DNA of 64,000 bases from Punica granatum (GCF_007655135.1 NC_045127.1:1612001-1676000); one strand, 5' to 3'. Shown: positions 46,660 to 58,624, counted from the first letter of the stretch. Numbers and translations: made by a program. Notes: generated by a model not told the origin, from the letters alone.

Positions 46660-47420
46660 TTTGAGATCGCGGGGGACGGCGCCGGGAGGCCGAGCTCGGG
46701 GACAGATCAGATCTCTATAGAGCAGCGGAGGGGAGGAGCATGCAGATCATAGCACACGTAGCTCGGGATCGGGACGGATCAGAGGAGGCAACAGCAACTT
46801 CAGCGTTGAAGCTCGAAGGGCAGGCACAACACAGCTCGCAGGAGCTTCGAGAAGCTAATTCGAGGGATGGAGGGCACAACAGCAGAGAAGCTTCAGCGTG
46901 CTTGGGATGGAGGAGCTAGCAAAGAGGGACGGAGCAGCTTGGGAGCAGACCGGGATGCATGCAGCAGCACGGGAGTACAGTTGGGAGGCCGGGACGGAGG
47001 AGCAGCTCGGGACAGCAACAGCTCGGGATCCGCAGCTTGAGCTTAAGCTCGAATAGAGGAGCACAGAGGTGTGCTCTAGAATGGAGGAGCTGCAGATCTG
47101 CTAGGAGGACGTACAGCTAGAGGGACAGCTTGGGAGCTCCACCTCGAGCTCGAGCTCCGAGGGCAGAAGGCTGAGACGACAGAGGGAGAGAGCTCGGGAG
47201 TTCAGGGGCAGCGGGCAGAGCTGATCAGAGGTGAATGCAGAGGGCGAGCTTTCGAGGCGGCAGCTGGTAGGCAACTAAGGAGGCGCGACAACAGCTAATA
47301 ATTCCAGGGAGGGGCCGGATGAAATTAGCTAGGCAGCGCATGGGAGAAGGATGGAGGGAGTGATGATGCTGCAACGCAGGGAGGGGAAGACAGTCTGCAA
47401 CCTCGGGCCAGCTAACAATC
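46660..47420. other. GC/purine-rich stretch inside the CACTA element
   Basis: A stretch of about 760 bp, sharply richer in G than its flanks, repeats AGCTCGGGA, GAGGAGC and GCAGCTT-like words. No protein is supported on either strand; minus-strand frames are Ser/Cys/Ala low-complexity. It lies between the transposase 5' end and the right terminus. It may be subterminal or captured sequence, and it resembles the island at 8335-9070. Confidence 0.45.
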
Positions 47421-47828
47421 AAGCTTTGACCAGTTTAATTTTTTCGTTTTTTTTAGTCGTAGAAGGATGATCAATTTTTTTGGGTAATCAACCTAAAAAA
47501 AAGTTCGTACTATTAAAAAATTTTCTAATCTAGCACAAATTTTAAAAAAACACGAAGTTTAAAAATCTTTTCTAATCTAACACGACGTCTCATTCCATAC
47601 AAATAAACCTGTTAAATGCTGACGTGACCGTTACTTTTTGCACACATGAGCGTTATCCTCCACGTAAACGCCCTTAAGGCAATTGGCGGGCCCTTCCCCC
47701 CATTTCCATTTCCCTCAACTTACAGTTCCTCCTCCGTCTCCCGTAGAAAATTAGGGTTAGAAGAGGAGAAGAACATTGGGTAAATTGCGAGTTTTTGAGT
47801 CGGATTGAATTGTGATGTTGTTGTCGTC

Positions 47829-48115
47829 TTCAATTGAGCGCTTGGTGAATGAAATCCCTTACTCAATTTTGATAATTGGAACTCGTGGCAGGACCGCAAG
47901 CAAGAATTAGCCGAGCATGTGAGTTGACATGTAATCATGTGAGTCAGTTGAATTGGGTGAGTCTTCTAGCATTGTTCAATTGAGCGGTCGATAAATGCAA
48001 TTCCTTACTGAATTTGGATAACTGGAAATCGTGGCAGGACCGCAAGCAAGAAGTATCCAAGCACGTGAGTTGAGATAACAGGTGGGTTAGTTGATCTGGG
48101 TGAGTCTTCTACGAC
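47829..48115 (+). repeat. Two-copy tandem repeat near the right end of the CACTA element
   Basis: Each unit of about 146 bp starts TTCAATTGAGCG, contains CGTGGCAGGACCGCAAGCAA, and ends near GTGAGTCTTCTA. The copies are moderately diverged. Repeats near the end of a CACTA element could be transposase-binding sites, but this unit is longer than usual. Confidence 0.75.
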
Positions 48116-48283
48116 AATTAACAACTCGAGCATATAAGGAATACAATCACAAGGTAAGAACCGCGCTATTAACTTCATGGAGTGAAGCCAATCCTGGAAG
48201 AAGATATGCCCCTCATTTACTGGTTTTCTAGTATTGAAAGTGCATCGCTATTTACTGGTTTTCTAGTAGTGTGTGCACATAGA

Positions 48284-49868
48284 ATATACCCCTCATTTGT
48301 CATTGATAATATAATGCTAAGTAGTGGGAAAGGTACTTAGATTTCCTTATAAGTAAACGTTGGAAAATAATGAGTGTATATACAATAATATAGCCTTGTC
48401 CATGAAGATTTACACATATATGACATTTATTGTGCGTTTAGTTTTAAAGTTAAAGTAAAGTTGAGTTTTGATTTTAATTAGGTTGTAATGAGTGTGTTGT
48501 TGAATTATGAGAAAAAGTATAAAAAAAAGTAATGAATAGTTGATAAAATTTAATATTAAAAATTAAATTGAATGGTTAAAAAAATTAAAGAAAAAGAAAA
48601 AAGTAATAATTGTATTATTGACTTTTGTTGTGTAGTGAGTAGAGTTAAAATTAGAGTTGAAATTTTAAAGTCAGATTGCTAAATCAAACATGCTAGTTTT
48701 CTTTCGGATACATATCACTGAACAAGAAATATCCGATAAAAGAGATTTGATTCAGTAATATCATCATCAATTAAGAATCTAGAGGTTTTTAATTCGATTA
48801 TCATAAGTAGGAATCCGCATACAATTTTGTTTTCCCATATCATATTTATTCCCTCCTTTATTAAAAAAAACTAATAAAGGCCAATTTGGATATTTGAATT
48901 AGGAAAAAATATATACCAATACTAGAAAAATGTTGTCATTTTTTTCTTAATGGTATTAATAAACACTAAATGCATTGTATTCTAATGATGTCAGTACCAA
49001 GGCAAGCCTTGGTATAACGGTTTAGAGTCATGCAAACTCTAAAATAATATTAGTTCTTTTTATAGAAGATTGTGATAATTTCAGAATTTTAAGGGGAAAA
49101 ATGAGAGAGGAAAAAAAGCACATATAGATAAGATATATGCAAATATGTAATAAGTAAATTATTATTAACATATGCAAACAAAGTAAATTATATTCAGTAT
49201 AACATGATGAAACTCTTTTTTTTTTAACATATATAAAGACGAAAATGCTCTTATCCTCATCTGTCTTGTATCTTTTCATTGAAATGGACTATGTAGAAGG
49301 CAACACACCGGAAAACGGATGTACGTGCAGTTTTTCTTGATTTTACGTGCTCATGTGCTAGGCCCGATATCCATGGATTTTAGCTGCTGGCAGGTCGTCT
49401 TTCCTTCGTGCTAAATTGTCTATAGTCAACGAAAGCAAAGACAATGCTGAGGACAACGAAGTTGAACTTTGATTAATTGGAATATTTGCCTTGAAGCTAC
49501 CGTCTCCCTTGATAGGGGCATATGATTGCACATGGCGTCCAAGACGGCGATACAGAAGGAGTGATGGGTTAAGGTCACTGATTAATCATTATGGACTCGC
49601 AAGCGTCATTTGAAATAATCATCGACGCACCCTTAATTGTATCTGACAAACAGTAGTTCGCTCGAGAGGTCTGCGACATGCGCCCAGCCTGCATCTGTTC
49701 AAGCGGTTGACTCTTTATGACATGGGACATGCTCGAGAGCATTCGAAGGAGAAAAAAGACACACACACACAGACGCACGCGCACAATTTTATTATTTTTT
49801 TTTTGGTAGAGAAGGTACTAAACCGGCACACACTCACACACGTTTCATGACTTCCCTATAGTTTATTG
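48284..49868 (+). repeat. Segmental duplication, unit 1 (chlorophyll synthase missing)
   Basis: Positions 48284-49248 match 49870-50575, apart from a MITE present only in unit 1. Positions 49249-49868 match 55918-56584, the DNA just 3' of chlorophyll synthase. Unit 1 therefore joins sequences that in unit 2 are about 5.3 kb apart, with the gene between them. Shared words include TGATAAT(A/G)TAATGCTAAGTAG, CCAAGGCAAGCCTTGGTATA and GCTAGGCCCGATATCCATGG. Confidence 0.85.
48430..48692. mobile_element. 263-bp MITE inside duplication unit 1
   Basis: Unit 1 reads GACATTTA-[insert]-CTAG(T)TTTC, whereas unit 2 reads GACATTTAGTTTC without it (about 50008). The insert is thus a real gain after the duplication, with a TTA/CTA target duplication. 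Ends are TTGTGCGTTTAG and, on the other strand, GCATGTTTGATTTAG. The body is about the same length as, and clearly related to, the copy at 44330-44592. It belongs to a Tourist/PIF-Harbinger-like non-autonomous family. Confidence 0.85.
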
Positions 49869-50575
49869 GATATGCTCCTCATTTTTCATTGATAATGTAA
49901 TGCTAAGTAGTGGGAAAAGTACTCGGATTTCTTTATAACTAAACGTTGGAAAATAATGAGTTTATATACAATTACATAGCCTTGTCCATGAAAATTAACA
50001 CATCCATGACATTTAGTTTCTTTCAGATACATGTCACTGAACAAGAAATATCCGAGAAAAGAGATTTGGTTTAGTAATATCATCCACAATTAAGAATTTA
50101 GAGATTTTTAATTCGATTCTCACAAGTGGGAATCCGCATACTCTTTTGTTTTTTCATATCATATTTATTTCCTCCCTTGTTAAAAAAAAACTAATAAAGG
50201 CCAATTTGGATATTTGAATTAGGAAAAAACATATATCAATGTAGGAAAAATGTCGTCATTTTTTTTCTTAGCGATATTAAGTAATGAATACTAAATACAT
50301 TGTATTCTAATGATGTCAATACCAAGGCAAGCCTTGGTATAACGGTTTAGAGCCACGCAAAACTCTAAAATGATATTAATTATTTTTATAGAAGTTTGTG
50401 ATAATTTCAGAATTTTACGGGGAAAAATAAGAGAGAAAAAAAAAGCACATATAGATAAGATATATGCAAATATATAATACGTAAATTATTATTAACATAT
50501 GCAAACAAAGTAAATTATATTCAGTATAACATGATGAAACTCTTTTTTTTTGTTAATATATATAAAGACGAAAAT

Positions 50576-51647
50576 GCCGTTATCACTAAAGAAAACATGC
50601 AAGTCAAATTATGTGGCCACTCGGAGGCAATAAATTACTCCTATCAAGAGTAAAGACAAATCCTTAAACAAAGAATTAGATAACAACATAAACGTAAATG
50701 TAGAGAGGCATAAAAAACTCCACGAAATCTAACATATACATTCACAAACAATGTTAACATTTTCAACAAACAATTCTTTAGTGAAGTATGATAAATCATT
50801 TAAGATTTTTTCGTAAGTAATAGAAAATTTTGTGATTAAAGCAAAACGAGGAACTTAAAGCAATTCCACCTGCAAATATTAACAAACCATATTAAAAATT
50901 CGTTATGATTCTTTTTTTCTCTTGCGAATAATAATGAAAATGCGCTGTAAAAGTTAATTAACAACAACTATATATGATGTGTTCTCCACTTGAAGTTAGG
51001 TATATTGATAAATTTAGGAAGAATTGTTTTTAATCCTCAAAGAGGATTAATTTCAACGCTCAGCCATGGTCACCTCTTTTTTGCACCTTTTAGGGCACAA
51101 ACCAAGGAAAATAATGACTAAAGAGATCAAATAATTCGCAAAAGCAAAGCACTGAAAAGGAAATTATAATTTATTGTCCATCTTTTTAATATATATATAT
51201 ATACACACACATACATATATGGACTATTTTTGTCTTACCTCACCGATAAGAAAAGCTTCTGTAAAGTGTAAACAATTTCATTATCCTTAACAGTTCCAAA
51301 TATTTAAAATAATGTAAAAGTTAAACAATTTTGATTGACTCCCGGGAAAGATACCATTTTCATGTTTTATTTTATATATAAACACACGATTCGCATAACA
51401 TACATACACGCGCGCGCGCAATAGTTGATTTGAGTGGGATTGGCGGCAAGGATATAAAGGTATCAAATTCTAATTGAAGACGCCGACCTTCACCCTGCAA
51501 TCTCACTTGCCAAAATTGATATGCTAATCAAGCCCATTTGAAGCCTCATTTTCTTCTCATAAGAACATATACACAATTGATCTAATATCTCATTTGTCCT
51601 TAATTAATAGTATCTAAATCCTCAGTTAAATAACCATGATGAATTAT
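50576..51647. other. Intergenic DNA
   Basis: No gene is supported. It is AT-rich, with (AT)n and CA-rich simple tracts near 51190-51215 and a short (CG)n patch near 51410. Confidence 0.5.
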
Positions 51648-51885
51648 AGCTTGTTTGGATTGTGAGTGTGATTTTAAAATCACAACTCTAACCTAATTCT
51701 ACCAATAACAAAACAAAATAACTCATACAAAGTCAAAGAGTTGGCCCCATTTATACCACTCTTTTTCAACAACAAAACAAAATAACACATACAAAGTCAA
51801 AAGGTGGACCCTATTTATACCACTTTTTTTCAAAATAAAAATCTAATTTTAAAATCCTACTTTGAAATCAAAATCAGCATCAGTA
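51648..51885. mobile_element. Probable Tourist-like MITE with internal tandem repeat
   Basis: The left end TTGTTTGGATTGTGAGTGTG leads into GATTTTAAAATCA; the right end, read on the other strand, begins CTGATTTTGATTTCAAAGTA and also leads into GATTTTAAAAT. The interior has two copies of a roughly 75-bp unit with AACAAAACAAAATAAC and ATACAAAGTCAAA. There is no coding capacity. The target duplication was not resolved. Confidence 0.5.
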
Positions 51886-52310
51886 TCCCTATGAAACATG
51901 GAGCAAATGGAATTTTTATGTGCCATCGGAGGAACCCATAATTTGGTCATGACGACAGCACTCACTGACTTAGAAGGGAATAAAATGAGGGCAAAGGGAG
52001 TTGGAATAGGACACAATAAGAAAACGTGCTCTCGCTGATAATTTAGAAGTCTCAAATTCAATTTTCATGATGAAATCACATGTAATCATTTATTAAATTT
52101 TTTTTTTTGTATAAGACTTGTAAATCTCTTTTATAACTGAAATTACTTAACTATTGGATTCATGGGTCTTCTAGCAGGAAAAAGTACTTGAGGTGTACCC
52201 CTTTTTAGCTTTTGTTTTTCTTACCACGAGGTGTACCATTTCATTTTGATATATTTTCATTCTAAAGGCCATGCTTCGGCCCAAATAAGCCCATAATTTA
52301 GACTAAAAGA

Positions 52311-52707
52311 GATAAGTTACGAACGGAGGCCCATTCCTAATGGCCAATCAGGCCCATTTAGAGGCACTACGAAGAGCGGCAGCCGAAGACACTTGTCGCT
52401 TGCTTCGGACATGACTCTCGGCGGTCGGACCTCTTGGGGCCCGCATGATGTCATTGGTCTGAACCAATGAAGAGCCGTGGACTCCTCTATGACCAATGAA
52501 AATCCACCTCGTCATCAACTCTAACTTCAACTTTAAGTGCAATGTCACACCATAAAGAACCTCCTCTCTTCTGTATAGCAGGTAAAAAGCTATCGCCAGT
52601 TCTCTTGACTCTCCGCCATTGTTAGCTCTTGCTCTTCTTCTTCGAGCTTCAGAAGCCCGCCTAGACTAATCCCAGACGAGAAGAAGAAGATAAAATATTG
52701 AGCTTCA
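52311..52707 (+). promoter_or_regulatory. Chlorophyll synthase promoter region with clustered CCAAT boxes
   Basis: The 400 bp before the start codon contain a GATAAG I-box-like site (about 52311). Several CCAAT or ATTGG words follow: GGCCAATCAGG near 52341, CATTGGTC near 52454, AACCAATGAAG near 52462 and GACCAATGAAA near 52492. CCAAT boxes bind NF-Y factors and I-boxes are common in light-regulated plant genes. The regulatory role here is inferred, not shown. Confidence 0.4.
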
Positions 52708-55700
52708 ATGGCTTCCGTTCTTAACACAGCATCTTCCATTAGGCTGTCCCGCCCCAACACCATCAGGTCTCAAAGCCAACAGGCTATGGCACCACTTTCC
52801 GTTTCTTTCGCCAGTAAGTTCAAATTTCAGCTTCATCATTGCTGTCTTTTTCCTGCTAAAGAGCGAAGATTTAGTCGGGGATTGATTTAAAACTTCATCG
52901 GGTAGCCGAGAAGTAGGAAAATGTCTCTGCTTTATATTGGTAATTGGTACATTCAATTTATTTTGTTGTATGAAAGAGATATACATGAAGTAATTGACCA
53001 CTCGAACTCGGTTGATGCTTAGGGCGAAGGCTCATGGTCAGAGCGGCAGAGACAGATACCAATGAAGGTACTCTTAATCTATCTGTGCTTTGACTTTTAC
53101 TCAAGGCTCTGTTAGACGTGACTTATGAGTTGTAAAACCTGAAAATTAAGCAATTTGAGAGTCAATCTAAGTTGAGTCCGTAGCAGTTCAATCTCAGGCA
53201 CCTGATAAAGCCCCAGCGAAGAATGGTTCCAACTTCAACCAACTTCTCGGCATAAAGGGAGCTGCCCTAGAAACCGTAAGTTCACATCTAGTTTTTGGGA
53301 ATTTATTAGGTGTGAGTGAGTCGATTTGGACAAACAAATACTGATTGTGCAATATCTGGGTTTAACTGTCTTCGTTGATCCTTCACGATGCCCTTGTGTG
53401 CTAGTGATTATCATTTATTTGTGAAACAGATTGCTTTTTGCAAAAGTTGATGGTATGATTCTGATCATGCAGAATAAGTGGAAGATTCGCCTTCAATTGA
53501 CGAAGCCTGTTACTTGGCCTCCATTGGTTTGGGGAGTAGTTTGTGGAGCTGCAGCTTCTGGTATGTTTCTCATATTCAAAAACATTGCGGCAAAAGACTT
53601 ACAGTTTCTGATGAAAGTTGGCACTCTTTCCTAATCGCAATGTAGGAAACTTCCACTGGACTTTTGAGGATGTGGCAAAATCAATAGTTTGCATGATAAT
53701 GTCTGGCCCTTGTCTTACTGGATATACACAGGTATTTTCTTGATTGGTGAAGTCTGCTATAATTGTTGAGATTATATAGATTTGAATGTAGATGATACTG
53801 AGATTTTCTCTGCTTTCTTTCAGACGATAAACGATTGGTATGACCGGGACATCGATGCAATAAATGAACCCTATCGCCCGATTCCTTCTGGGGCCATTTC
53901 TGAGAGCGAGGTATGTAGTATAATTTGTTACTTAGGAATTTTATGATAATCCTCGTAAAAATATTCTGTTAGTAATGAATGTCCTTGTGACCCAGGTTAT
54001 TTCTCAAATATGGGTGTTGCTTTTAGCAGGGCTTGGATTGGCTGGTTTATTAGACGTGTGGGTAGGTGGTTTATGAATATTGCTAGAATTTCCTTTTCTC
54101 TCAAAATATGAATTGCTTTGCTATTTCTTAATACATGTTTTATATAGGCAGGGCACGACTTCCCTACACTTTTTTACCTCGCACTGGGTGGATCTTTGCT
54201 CTCCTACATTTACTCGGCTCCCCCACTGAAGGTGGTTCCCTTCTATCTAGCGTACTAAGAAAACTTCAAATGTTCTTTTGCCTTTGTTTTTTTTTTTGGT
54301 CGAAACTGTGTAAATCTTTGGGCTCATAGGGAGGCTCAATGAACTGTCGCAGCTCAAGCAAAACGGATGGATAGGGAATTTCGCTCTAGGAGCAAGCTAT
54401 ATTAGTTTACCATGGTGGGTATTAGTCCTATACTTTGCCTTATTAATATCAACTATTTGAGCTTTAACCTTATCTATTCAATGGTATCTCTTCTTGACAA
54501 TCAATTTCCCCGTTAGCTGATTTCTACTTCTTCTTTTTTTTTTCTGTTTTATTTGTTATTCAAACAGGTGGGCTGGTCAGGCTTTATTTGGGACCCTTAC
54601 TCCCGACATAATTGTTCTGACCCTCCTCTACAGCATCGCTGGGGTAGTGCTTCTTATCAAAGTGTTTTGGACTTCTAATCAAATGCTATAAGAATGTTCC
54701 TATCAGTAACAACATTTATGTTGATATCAGTTGGGTATTGCCATTGTAAACGATTTTAAAAGCGTTGAAGGAGATAGAGCAATGGGACTTCAGGTTCTTT
54801 TCCCTCTAATTCAATTCCCTTTCATTGGCTTAGATGTAACTTTACATCATCTTGAGTGAGCTATTGTTTTGGGCAGTCCCTTCCCGTGGCTTTTGGGGCT
54901 GAAACTGCGAAATGGATCTGTGTTGGGGCTATTGACATAACTCAAATTTCTGTTGCTGGTACACCCTTAATGCTTTTCCTTGTCATTCATTTGTCTAAGA
55001 AAATCAGAACAGTGGGAACTGCTGTTTTTTTATTTTTAATGAATGTCAAATATTCTATGTCAATCTTTACCATTCCTGACGGTGTCCAGAAATGAAGTCA
55101 CTGGCTGTCTCATTTGAATTGAACCATTGCAGGTTATCTGCTTGGAGCTGGTAAACCATACTATGCTTTAGCACTGCTAGCATTGATAATTCCTCAAGTC
55201 GTTTTCCAGGTATAAAGATTCATGCCGATCATTTATGCCATCATAACATAGGACAAATCTACTTTCAGTCTAAACTAGTGATCATTGCACTACAATCTTC
55301 ATGAACCAAATCGACTAGCGACTGCCATGCCAATTTACTCACATAGATATTACTGTTGCAGTTTCAGTACTTTCTGAAGGACCCTGTCAAGTACGATGTA
55401 AAGTATCAGGTGAGTTACAAGCTCATCTTGACGAGTGAGGCCAATTTTAACGAATGATGGAGTAGTTGTGATAGTGATGAATACTGCATTTTGAAGTTTC
55501 CCATTTCTTTGACAATTCAGTCTGGGTATGCTTGATTGATGTTCTTTAGTTAGGAAATTCCAACTTAGACCAGATCTAGACAAGATTCTTTTAGACTGAT
55601 CAACCATAACTATTGATTTCTACAGACCCTCATTTATCAGGTAGATTCACGTCTTTTATGTGTATCTTCTCTTCAGGCAAGTGCCCAGCCATTCCTCGTG

Positions 55701-55739
55701 CTTGGTTTGCTGGTGACTGCTTTGGCGACGAGCCACTAA
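52708..55739 (+). CDS. CHLG: Chlorophyll synthase (chlorophyllide a polyprenyltransferase), plastid
   Basis: This UbiA-family membrane enzyme joins phytyl or geranylgeranyl diphosphate to chlorophyllide a, the last step of chlorophyll synthesis, in plastid membranes. Fifteen exons with GT-AG introns join into 373 residues without a stop: 52708-52813, 53023-53067, 53187-53275, 53473-53560, 53646-53731, 53824-53910, 53996-54061, 54148-54231, 54353-54414, 54568-54643, 54731-54793, 54877-54958, 55133-55209, 55362-55409 and 55677-55739. The N-terminal Ser-rich stretch is a transit peptide. Prenyl-diphosphate and Mg-binding motifs are NDWYDRDID (residues about 141-149) and NDFKSVEGD (about 270-278). 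Strong markers are KPVTWPPLVWGVVCGAAASG, SYIYSAPPLKLKQNGW and DPVKYDVKYQASAQPF. It lies in the retained unit of a tandem segmental duplication. Confidence 0.97.
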
Positions 55740-56584
55740 CTCAGGCATGTGAAGAAGATGAAACCGTGGTCAAAACAGCAGAAGGGTACAATCCTGAGAA
55801 AACTTCGAGTAAGAGGATCACCCTAGTTCGCGGATTACCCATTTTAAAACTGCATGAAGGATCCCCCCGTCCAAGGTTCATGAAAAGAGGTTGGTAGAAG
55901 GCGGGCGGCCCCGTAGTCTTATCCTCACCTTTCTTGTATCTTTTTCATAAGGAGAAAGCAAAATACCGGAAAACAGATGTAGGTGCAGTTTTTCTTGATT
56001 TTACGTGCTTATGTGCTAGGCCCGATATCCATGGAGTTTAGCTGCTGGCAGGTCGTATTTCCTTCGTGCTAAATTGTCTTATATGTCAACAAAAGCAAAG
56101 ACAATGCTGAGGACAACCAAGTTGAACTTTGATTAAATTGGAATATTTGCCCTGAAGCTAGCCTTCTCCCCTGATAGGGACATGTGATTACGCATGTCGT
56201 CCAAGACAGCTGACTGAAAAATTAAAATCTCCTGATAAGTAATTATTTTTTTGACGATGCAGAATGAGTGATGGGTTAAGGTCACTGATTAATCATTATG
56301 GACTCACAAGGGTCATTTGAAATAATCATCGATGCACCCTTAAGTTAATTGTATCTGGTGAACAGTAGTTTGCTCGAGAGGCCTGCGATATGTGCCGAGT
56401 CTGCATCTGTTCAAGTGGTTGACTCTCTATGACATGGGACATGCTCGAGACTCGAGAGCATTCGAAGGGGGAAAAAAACACGCACGCAGGCACGCACACA
56501 ATTTTTTTTTTTTTTTTGGTAGAGGAGGTACTAAACGGGCACATAGGCACGCACGTTTCATGACCTCCCAATAGTTTATTGGAT

Positions 56585-56946
56585 TATAACTTCAAAGAAA
56601 TCAAAGTTTAGTGGCGCGAATAAAGAATCTGTACTTTTCATGGGCAAAGGTATTAAAATAAATAAATAATAAAAAAATATGTCCTTTTTGGATGCAGCCA
56701 GCCTGCTAGCCTCTCATTGCGAGGTTGAGACAGAAAGTGACGACTTTTCCACGTCAGCTTATGTCCATCATTCACAGCGTGTGCCATTTTCAAGTCCGCC
56801 ATTGTTAGCAGACGGACGGTGGAAGAAGAAGAAGAGAGGAGGGAGAGGACAAGAGAAGCAGAAAGCTAACCCCACCATTCTCTTCCTCCTCCTCGTCGTC
56901 AGGGAAGAGCTAACAAGATCCTCTCAGCCACCGCCAGAATCTCGCG
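56585..56946. other. Promoter and leader region of the carrier gene
   Basis: Short intergenic space between the duplication end and the carrier start codon. The last 120 bp are purine-rich then CT-rich, like a plant leader. No distinct TATA box was recognised. Confidence 0.4.
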
Positions 56947-58624
56947 ATGTCGGCCGGAGAGCGAAACCCTAAGCTTGAGAAGCGGACCATCCCGACGTAT
57001 ATGAAGGCGGTGTCGGGGTCGCTCGGTGGGATAATGGAGGCGTGCTGCCTGCAGCCCATCGACGTGATCAAGACGAGGCTGCAGCTGGACAAGACGGGCG
57101 CGTACAAGGGGATCGTCCACTGCGGGACAACGGTGGCGCGCACCGAGGGCTTGCGGGCCCTGTGGAAGGGGCTGACGCCCTTCGCCACGCACCTTACCCT
57201 CAAATACACCCTCCGCATGGGCTCCAACGCCCTGTTCCAGTCCGCCTTCAAGGACCCCGAGACCGGTAAGATCAGCAACAAAGGCCGCCTCATGTCCGGG
57301 TTCGGGGCCGGGGTGCTGGAGGCCCTCGCCATCGTCACTCCCTTCGAGGTCAGTCCTCTATATGTTCGCGAACTGATCTGCAGATTCAATAGAACAGTCT
57401 CGGTGAATTTGAACCGTTCAAGATTATTTCTTGGGTGCTATCTGATCTTCCCGGATTCTTGTGGCATCTTGCATGTCCTTGCAAATGCTTGCCGCATTGG
57501 AAGAATGTCTGGAAAACTTTACTGAGCTTGAATTCTTTCTGTTTGGGATGTGGGTTTGTGCTCATTGTTAATCTATAGAACTCGAAAGTAGGCAAAGGGG
57601 ATCTGCTAAACGAGAAGTCGGGTGCAATTGGGTTCAATCACTTCTCATCCCAAGCTCCTTCTATTGACGTCCCCATTGCCGGGAAACCTATCATTGACCA
57701 AATATAACATTGCATCCCATTCCTATGTGTTTCGTTAATATATTGATGCGGATAGCTATTCTTTCCTGCTTATGTTCATGGCTGCTTAATCTCTTCCCAT
57801 TGATTAGTCTGCAAATATTGGCCTTTTCTAGTGTTTTATGTTCTTTCTAATGCCTCAGCTTACAGTATATTGAAGTGCTCATAAAAAAGTAGGGATCGTT
57901 CACCATCTTTTATCTAGCTTTCAGCTGCATCAGCTCTAGTTCCTATTATTCCCGAGATTGTCGTGCTGGTATACTCTGATATAGGCATTTCTGTTTGTAA
58001 TGGGTGACGCGACTTGAGAACTTGAAGAGGTTTTGGACTTCTTATTTCAGACGCTGAACGAGTTAACTGAACATTCAACTAATGCAGGTGGTGAAGATCA
58101 GATTGCAGCAACAGAAAGGATTGAGTCCGAATCTCTTGAAGTATAAGGGTCCCATTCATTGTGCCCGGACGATAATCCGGGAAGAAGGCCTTTTCGGACT
58201 GTGGGCAGGTGCAGCTCCAACAGTCATGCGAAACGGGACAAACCAGGCGGCAATGTTTACAGCAAAGAATGCCTTCGACGTTGTCCTGTGGAAGAAACAT
58301 GAGGGCGATGGTAAGGTCCTCCAGCCGTGGCAGTCAATGATCTCAGGATTCCTCGCTGGGACAGCAGGTCCTGTCTGCACAGGGCCGTTCGATGTTGTGA
58401 AGACGAGGTTGATGGCACAAAGCCGGCAAGGGGGCGAGCTCAAGTACAAGGGAATGGTCCACGCAATCAGAACAATCTATGTAGAGGAAGGGCTCCGAGC
58501 GCTGTGGAAGGGGCTATTGCCTCGGCTCATGAGAATTCCACCTGGACAAGCCATCATGTGGGCCGTTGCCGATCAGGTCATTGGGTTCTATGAGAGGAGA
58601 TTCCTTCACAATGCTCCTCTGTAG
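56947..58624 (+). CDS. SFC1: Mitochondrial succinate/fumarate carrier
   Basis: This is a mitochondrial carrier family protein that by homology exchanges cytosolic succinate for matrix fumarate across the inner membrane. Exons 56947-57348 and 58088-58624 (GT-AG, phase 0) encode 312 residues, the normal carrier length. Three repeats carry the signature Px[D/E]xx[K/R]: PIDVIKTR (P37), PFEVVKIR (P132, spanning the exon junction) and PFDVVKTR (P234). LRALWKGLTPFATH, EGLFGLWAGAAPTVMRNGTN and LRALWKGLLPRLMRIPPGQA end the three modules. The MRNGTNQAAMF and RIPPGQAI regions are typical of the SFC1 subgroup. There is no cleavable presequence, as expected. The upstream ATG at 56947 gives the short SAGERNPKLEKR tail seen in plant SFC1 proteins. 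Substrate assignment is by family only. Confidence 0.93.

Larger units (their letters stand above)
41085..48271 (-). mobile_element. CACTA (En/Spm) DNA transposon, complete ends, degenerate
   Basis: The left end begins CACTACTAAAAAACAAG at 41085; the right end, read on the minus strand from 48271, begins CACTACTAGAAAACCAG. The match continues through AGTAAAT and AGCGA, giving inverted repeats of about 28 bp with few mismatches. Flanking triplets TGG and TGT are compatible with a 3-bp target duplication with one change. GCGAGGGA-type subterminal repeats follow the left end (41105-41230). Inside, on the minus strand, are a TNP2-type transposase relic and a second ORF remnant, together with a nested MITE and a GC-rich stretch. 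The total length is 7187 bp. It cannot make an intact transposase. Confidence 0.88.
49870..56584 (+). repeat. Segmental duplication, unit 2 (carries chlorophyll synthase)
   Basis: The left part (49870-50575) and right part (55918-56584) match the two halves of unit 1. The middle contains the intact chlorophyll synthase gene, a MITE and AT-rich spacer. The right part has about 50 bp (near 56210-56260) not present in unit 1. Confidence 0.85.

Noticed and set aside
49003..50350. Two copies of CCAAGGCAAGCCTTGGTATA as a dispersed promoter or tRNA-like element
   Set aside because: Both copies lie at the same place in the two units of the segmental duplication, so they are not independent insertions; no tRNA fold was found.
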